NCBI GenBank assembly: GCA_023436825.1
Contig: JAEZHS010000671.1
Location: 1-19,043 of the forward strand
From: Pseudomonadota bacterium
GTDB taxonomy: Bacteria; Pseudomonadota; Alphaproteobacteria; Reyranellales; Reyranellaceae
Direction: 5' to 3'
DNA length: 19,043 nucleotides
Shown: positions 15,664 through 19,043 of the stretch, one piece after another
Position numbering within the stretch: position 1 is the stretch's first letter
Layout of the letters: every line of letters begins with the position of its first letter
Notes under the pieces: generated by a model
What the model was told of the DNA's origin: nothing
Databases searched by the model: none
Seen by the model: only the letters and a program-made list of their open reading frames with translations
Position numbers and translations under genes: made by a program

Positions 15664-16698
15664 ATGACCACGACGACGCCCAAAAGACTGGGCTTTTTCA
15701 CCCGTCTGCTCGACCAGGCCACTGCGGCCGAGCGCTATCGGCTGGCGACCGAGCAGATCCAGCATGCCGAGCGCTACGGCTTCGATTCGGCCTGGATCGC
15801 CCAGCACCATTTCCACGAGGGCGAGGGCGGGTTGCCGGCGCCGTTCGTGTTCCTGGCCCAGGCGGCGGTGCAGACCTCGCGCATCCGGCTGGGCACCGGC
15901 ATCGTCACCCTGCCGTTGGAGCTGCCGGTGCGCGTGGCCGAGGACGCCGCCGTCACCGACCTGATATCGGGTGGGCGCCTCGAAGTCGGCGTCGGACCAG
16001 GCGGCAACCTCACGGCGTTCACCGCCTTCGGTCTCGATGCCAACGACCGCCACAAGCTGATGAACGGCAATCTCGAGCTGATGCGCACCGCCTGGGGCGG
16101 CGGCGCCTTGCCGGGCGGCGACAAGCTCTATCCGGCGAGCCCGACCCTGGTCGATCGCATCTGGCAGGCGACCTTCAGCGCCGAAGGCGCCCGCCGCGCC
16201 GGTCTCGCCGGCGACGGCCTTATGCTGTCGCGTACCCAGCCGCGCTCGCCCGACGCACCCAAGGCGCTGCTGTCGGACATCCAGAATCCAATGATCGACG
16301 CCTATCTCGAGGCGCTGCCCAAGGGGCGCCAGCCGCGCATCCTCGCCTCGCGCACGGTGTTCATCGCCGACGATACCAAGGAGGCGATGCGCCTGGCCGA
16401 GATCGGCGCGACCAGGATGCGCCATCGGCTCGCCGCCACGGGCAACCTGTCATCGGGCAGCCTGGTCGGCGATCTTATCGCGGCCTTCGACGTGCACCTC
16501 GGCACGCCGGAGCAGGTGGTCGCCTCGCTGCAGGCTGACGATACGCTGCGGCGCGCCACCGATCTCACCATGCAGGTCCATTCGATCGATCCACCGCATC
16601 CGTTCATCCTGCGCTCGATCGAGCTGATGGCCGAGCAGGTGGCGCCGGCGCTGGGCTGGGTGCGCAACGACAACGCTGCCGAGCGGCGCGTCGCCTGA
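15664..16698 (+). CDS. Luciferase-like FMN-dependent monooxygenase (KPN_01858-like)
   Basis: This is a bacterial-luciferase-like TIM-barrel flavoprotein of 344 aa, expected to use reduced FMN and O2 to oxidise an organic substrate in the cytoplasm. Visible family features are FFTRLLDQ near the N terminus, GFDSAWIAQHHFHE (QHHF at residues 47-50), RIRLGTGIVTLPLELPVRVAE and ISGGRLEVGVGPGG (101-114). The ATG at 15664 is preferred: upstream in-frame codons to 15598 lie within the ATPase gene and have no family resemblance, and AAGG sits 8 nt before it. It resembles the KPN_01858 subfamily, whose function is unassigned. Context inside an importer operon suggests it acts on the imported compound. 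No flavin reductase is encoded in the window. Substrate could be a sulfonate, amine or ester-like molecule; the sequence does not decide. Confidence 0.88.
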   Translation: MTTTTPKRLGFFTRLLDQATAAERYRLATEQIQHAERYGFDSAWIAQHHFHEGEGGLPAPFVFLAQAAVQTSRIRLGTGIVTLPLELPVRVAEDAAVTDLISGGRLEVGVGPGGNLTAFTAFGLDANDRHKLMNGNLELMRTAWGGGALPGGDKLYPASPTLVDRIWQATFSAEGARRAGLAGDGLMLSRTQPRSPDAPKALLSDIQNPMIDAYLEALPKGRQPRILASRTVFIADDTKEAMRLAEIGATRMRHRLAATGNLSSGSLVGDLIAAFDVHLGTPEQVVASLQADDTLRRATDLTMQVHSIDPPHPFILRSIELMAEQVAPALGWVRNDNAAERRVA

Positions 16699-16720
16699 AG
16701 AGACTCCGGGAAGGGAAACA

Positions 16721-17314
16721 ATGTCCGATGTGATCGACACGCTGGCCGGCATTGCGCCGGGATCGCCGCTCGACGCGATCCGTAACCAGCGCCTGCAGGC
16801 GCGCACGCATGCGCAGGCGAGCTACGATTCGCTGTTCAAGCCGTTGACCGAAGCGGACGCCACGAAGCTCGAGCGCATCGCCATCGCCTGCTTCGTCGCC
16901 GGCCTGCACGGCCGACCCGAGATGGAAGCTTTCTACGACACGGCGCTGGCCGAAGCCGGCGCGCCGGCTGCCTGGAAGGGCGCGATCGCTGCGGCCATCG
17001 CGTCGGCCAAGGGGGAGGGTCCCTATGGCCACTATCCCAAGGGACCGCTCAGCGCCGAGGACAAGACGGGTCCGGTGTTCAAGGTCGGCGCCGCGGAGAA
17101 GAGCGCACTCGGCGCGCGTCTGGCTGCCGCGTTCGAGCACACGCACATGCTGGTGTTCCATCCGCGCGATTCCGCCCCAACCTACCTGCAGGCGCTGGTC
17201 GATGCCGGCTGGTCGACAACGGGCATCGTGGTGATCTCCCAGCTCGTCGCCTTCCTCTCCTACCAGATCAGGGTCGTCGCAGGGTTGCGCGTTCTGAAAG
17301 CGAGGCCCGCATGA
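16721..17314 (+). CDS. CMD-domain (AhpD-fold) protein, Avi_7170-like, without CxxC
   Basis: This 197-aa all-helical protein resembles the carboxymuconolactone decarboxylase/AhpD superfamily, specifically the Avi_7170 family that is found next to KPN_01858-type monooxygenases. It starts after a good ribosome site (GGAAGGGA, then ATG at 16721). The DVIDTLAGIAPGSPLDAIRNQR opening and the ATKLERIAIACFVAGLH helix are visible, but the only cysteine is in that helix and there is no CxxC pair, so thiol peroxidase chemistry by this subunit alone is unlikely. The C-terminal half has FEHTHMLVFHPRDS and a hydrophobic STTGIVVISQLVAFLSYQIR helix. The stop overlaps the next gene by 4 nt, so the two CMD proteins are probably made in equal amounts and may associate. 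Function is unknown. Confidence 0.8.
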   Translation: MSDVIDTLAGIAPGSPLDAIRNQRLQARTHAQASYDSLFKPLTEADATKLERIAIACFVAGLHGRPEMEAFYDTALAEAGAPAAWKGAIAAAIASAKGEGPYGHYPKGPLSAEDKTGPVFKVGAAEKSALGARLAAAFEHTHMLVFHPRDSAPTYLQALVDAGWSTTGIVVISQLVAFLSYQIRVVAGLRVLKARPA

Positions 17315-17919
17315 GCGACAAGGTCCTTCCGACGCCGCCGCATGTCGAGCCCGTGGTCTTCACGCGCGACATGCTCGACTGGCTGCCCTGGCTCGAGCCG
17401 ATGGCCGAGCAGGATCTGACGGCGCGCCACATGGCGGGCCTGGTCGACGCGGCGCGCGCCAAGTCGGCCTATTTCCGGCTGCTGGTGCGCGACCCCGAGG
17501 TGCTCGAGCACCGCACCAAGACGGACAAGGACATCTTCTACAATCCGGAGGCGGGCCTGCCGCGCGCCGAGCGCGAGCTCGCCGCCGCCGCCACCTCGCG
17601 CTTCAACGGCTGCATCTACTGCGCCTCGGTTCATGCGCGGTTCGCCGCGACCTATTCCAAGCGCGTGGAGGACGTCGACCGCCTGCTCGACAAGGGCGTG
17701 GACACCGATCTCGACGCCCGCTGGAACGCCATCGTCGCCGCCTCCGTGGCGCTCACCTCGACGCCCATCGCTTTCGGGCCCGAGCACGTCGACGCCCTGC
17801 GCAAGGTCGGCCTGGACGAGGCGTCGATCGTCGACGTCATCAATGCCGCGTCGTTCTTCAACTGGGCGAACCGGCTGATGCTGTCCCTGGGCGAGCCGGC
17901 GGCACCCGAAAAGCCCTGA
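17311..17919 (+). CDS. Alkylhydroperoxidase-like CMD protein, Avi_7169-like, with CxxC
   Basis: This 202-aa AhpD-fold protein retains the redox motif C101-I-Y-C104 followed by ASVHAR with His108, the arrangement used by AhpD-like and peroxidase-related proteins for disulfide-dependent peroxide or hydroperoxide reduction. The N-terminal part FTRDMLDWLPWLEPMAEQDLT and AKSAYFRLLVRDPEVLEHRTKTDKDIFYN are typical of the Avi_7169 subfamily. It is the last gene of the operon and starts inside the stop of the CxxC-less paralogue. A plausible role is removal of peroxide or flavin-peroxide leakage from the neighbouring monooxygenase, or reduction of its product; that is inference from context. A small hairpin follows the stop. 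Confidence 0.83.
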   Translation: MSDKVLPTPPHVEPVVFTRDMLDWLPWLEPMAEQDLTARHMAGLVDAARAKSAYFRLLVRDPEVLEHRTKTDKDIFYNPEAGLPRAERELAAAATSRFNGCIYCASVHARFAATYSKRVEDVDRLLDKGVDTDLDARWNAIVAASVALTSTPIAFGPEHVDALRKVGLDEASIVDVINAASFFNWANRLMLSLGEPAAPEKP

Positions 17920-17948
17920 GGCACGCGATCCCCGCGACGCGGCCAGTG

Positions 17949-17967
17949 GCGGCAGGTTCCCTGCCGC
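17949..17967 (+). terminator. Short GC-rich hairpin after the ABC/monooxygenase operon
   Basis: GCGGCAGG at 17949-17956 pairs exactly with CCTGCCGC at 17960-17967 across a 3-nt loop, 30 nt after the last operon stop. No T-tract follows, so it is at best a weak or Rho-assisted end signal. Confidence 0.35.
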
Positions 17968-18008
17968 GCAACCTTCGTCTTCACATTCCGTTGGTTTCGG
18001 CAGCCAGC

Positions 18009-18013
18009 GGAGG
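18009..18013 (+). promoter_or_regulatory. Shine-Dalgarno deciding between tandem ATG codons
   Basis: GGAGG at 18009-18013 precedes two consecutive ATG codons at 18016 and 18019. The spacing is 2 nt to the first and 5 nt to the second, which favours 18019 as the main start. Confidence 0.6.
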
Positions 18014-18018
18014 GAATG

Positions 18019-18576
18019 ATGACAGTTGCGCGCAGGAAGGCAGCGCACGCCCAGCGGGGCAAGGCGGACGTCAAGCCGCACGATGCGCTGGTCCTCCTTA
18101 CGGCCGAGCACAACGAGATCGACAAGCTGGCCCGTGAGTTCGAGCGCCTGCGCAAGGTCGCCGACGCCGTCGACAAGGGCAAGGCGGCGCTGCGACTCTG
18201 CCATGCGCTGGAGCGCTATGCGGCAATCAAGCACGAGGTCTTCTATCCGGCCGCCGATTCGGTACTGGTAGGTGAGGACAAGGAGTTGCTGGGCGAGGCG
18301 CAGGTGAAGCACGACGGCATCCAGGACCTGATCGAGAAGGTGGAGAACACGCCGGCGGGCGATCCATCCTTCGACGCCACGGTGACCGTGCTTGCCGAGC
18401 AGGCCGGCCAGCTGATGAAGCAGGAAGAGGAGGAGCTCTTCCCGCGCCTGCGCCATTCGCGCCTCGACCTTTTGGGCACCGGCGAGCGGATGGCGGCACG
18501 TAAGGCCCAGCTCGACACCGCGCCCATCGATCGCGAGCGGGTTCGGCAGGCCCGCAAGGTGATGAGCGGCCGTTAA
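18019..18576 (+). CDS. Hemerythrin-like HHE domain protein
   Basis: This 185-aa protein (186 if ATG at 18016 is used) has a basic N-terminal tail of about 20 residues followed by a four-helix hemerythrin HHE cation-binding domain. Ligand-like residues are His31 in LTAEHNEIDKL, His72 and Glu73 in AAIKHEVFYPA, and His98 in VKHDGIQDLI. The fourth helix QLMKQEEEELFPRLR has the acidic EEEELFP signature, but the histidine usually found at its start appears to be Leu132. Such proteins bind a di-iron centre and are linked to O2, NO or iron sensing and repair; the specific role here is unknown. It follows the ABC operon by 99 nt with its own strong ribosome site and is probably a separate unit. Confidence 0.85.
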   Translation: MTVARRKAAHAQRGKADVKPHDALVLLTAEHNEIDKLAREFERLRKVADAVDKGKAALRLCHALERYAAIKHEVFYPAADSVLVGEDKELLGEAQVKHDGIQDLIEKVENTPAGDPSFDATVTVLAEQAGQLMKQEEEELFPRLRHSRLDLLGTGERMAARKAQLDTAPIDRERVRQARKVMSGR

Positions 18577-18619
18577 ATCCGCAACCCCAACGACCCCGTT
18601 CCGTTGCTTTCTAGTGACT

Positions 18620-18633
18620 ACGTTGCGCAATGT
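18620..18633. promoter_or_regulatory. Small palindrome in the gap before the last gene
   Basis: ACGTTGCGCAATGT has a perfect TTGCGCAA core and two further pairs outside one G/T mismatch. It lies about 40 nt upstream of the ATG at 18671, within a 94-nt gap, and could be an operator. It may equally be chance. Confidence 0.25.
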
Positions 18634-18670
18634 GTGTGGTGGGAGGCGGGCGATTCCTGACAATGGCATC

Positions 18671-19043
18671 ATGCAAAACAGCACCGAACCTGCTCCTCCT
18701 TCGTCGGTGCTGAGCCACGGCGGACGTGTGCTGCCGGCGGTGACCGTCGACACCTATAATGAGGAGCTGCGCGACGAGGACGGTTTCGTCGGCGATCGCG
18801 CCAGCGGCCGTGCGTTCCGTGCCATTCTCGAGGATTGGCGCGACAAGTTGCGCGCCCAGGGCGACGATCCGTTTGGCGATGTCCCAACACAGGAAATCTC
18901 CAAGTCCAAGCTCGACAAGGTGCTGGCTGCCGACGATCCGCTGGCGGCAGGTCTGGTCCACACCGCGGTCGAGGAGTACGCCGTAGAACTCGCCACCGTC
19001 GTACGCCGTTTCCTTCGGCTGAAGAACTGGCACGGCACCGAGC
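18671..19043 (+). CDS. N-terminal part of a probable ROK-family protein (3' end outside window)
   Basis: An open frame runs from the ATG at 18671 to the window end without a stop (124 full codons). The visible sequence includes SHGGRVLPAVTVDTYNEEL, DEDGFVGDRASGRAFRAIL, DDPFGDVPTQEISKSKLDKV, AAGLVHTAVEEYAVELATVV and RRFLRLKNWHGTE. I recognise this as similar to the N-terminal region of a group of alphaproteobacterial ROK-family (sugar kinase/repressor-like) proteins in which about 125 residues precede the first ROK glycine-rich motif. None of the diagnostic ATP-binding or sugar-binding motifs is inside the window, so the family call rests on recall of that N-terminal pattern. Codon use is the same as in the neighbours, supporting a real gene. 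It has no clear Shine-Dalgarno. Confidence 0.6.
   Translation, partial: MQNSTEPAPPSSVLSHGGRVLPAVTVDTYNEELRDEDGFVGDRASGRAFRAILEDWRDKLRAQGDDPFGDVPTQEISKSKLDKVLAADDPLAAGLVHTAVEEYAVELATVVRRFLRLKNWHGTE

Noticed and set aside
17260..18753. Minus-strand frame of 497 codons over the CMD, hemerythrin and downstream region
   Set aside because: It spans three plus-strand genes with recognisable motifs and intact ribosome sites, and its own product has no recognisable features.
18611..19033. Minus-strand frame at the right end
   Set aside because: The plus-strand frame from 18671 has recognisable family sequence and runs open to the edge. The minus frame has no motif or ribosome site that I can support.
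1..19043. CRISPR array, insertion sequences, tRNA or rRNA genes
   Set aside because: I saw no regularly spaced direct repeats, transposase motifs, terminal repeats, or tRNA/rRNA-like sequence.

Overview
The window is a high-GC, gene-dense bacterial segment whose content points to an aerobic alphaproteobacterium (my guess is a Rhodospirillales/Hyphomicrobiales-type lineage; the genus cannot be fixed from sequence reading alone). The basis is the complete-looking block of late-cobalt, oxygen-dependent corrin genes (CobG and CobN type), BluB, and the family make-up of the downstream operon.

Region 1 (1-10299) is an aerobic cobalamin cluster: 3' end of cobN, then cobG, cobH, cobI, cobJ, inverted cobK, cobL, cobE, cobM, cobA, cobB and bluB. 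Together these make precorrin-2 from uroporphyrinogen III (CobA), methylate and contract the ring (CobI, CobG, CobJ, CobM, CobL), reduce it (CobK), rearrange it to hydrogenobyrinate (CobH), amidate it (CobB), insert cobalt (CobN with CobS/CobT from elsewhere) and make the lower ligand dimethylbenzimidazole (BluB). cobF, needed for precorrin-5 to precorrin-6A in the classical scheme, is not in the window. Same-strand neighbours overlap by 4 nt (ATGA or GTGA), or by 8 nt for cobG/cobH, so translation is probably coupled. cobK is the exception: it lies on the minus strand, overlaps the 3' end of cobJ by 37 bp, and shares a CATG start-codon palindrome with cobL. Opposite cobK there is a 243-codon open frame that links cobJ to cobL.

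Region 2 (10300-10600) is a roughly 300-nt non-coding gap. It holds a very strong 63-nt hairpin just after bluB, an AT-rich 12-bp perfect palindrome that looks like an operator, and a weak promoter candidate.

Region 3 (10601-17919) is one compact operon: an oligopeptide/nickel-type ABC importer (periplasmic binding protein, two permeases, one double-ATPase protein), a luciferase-like flavin monooxygenase and two AhpD/CMD-fold proteins. This matches a conserved but functionally unassigned arrangement known from family models (KPN_01854/KPN_01858 and Avi_7169/Avi_7170 families). It is the best candidate here for an undescribed system: import of a small organic substrate followed by oxygen-dependent cleavage, with redox-active CMD partners.

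Region 4 (17920-19043) holds a short hairpin, a hemerythrin-like HHE protein with a strong Shine-Dalgarno, a short gap with a small palindrome, and the 5' part of a gene that continues past the window end and resembles the N-terminal region of ROK-family proteins.
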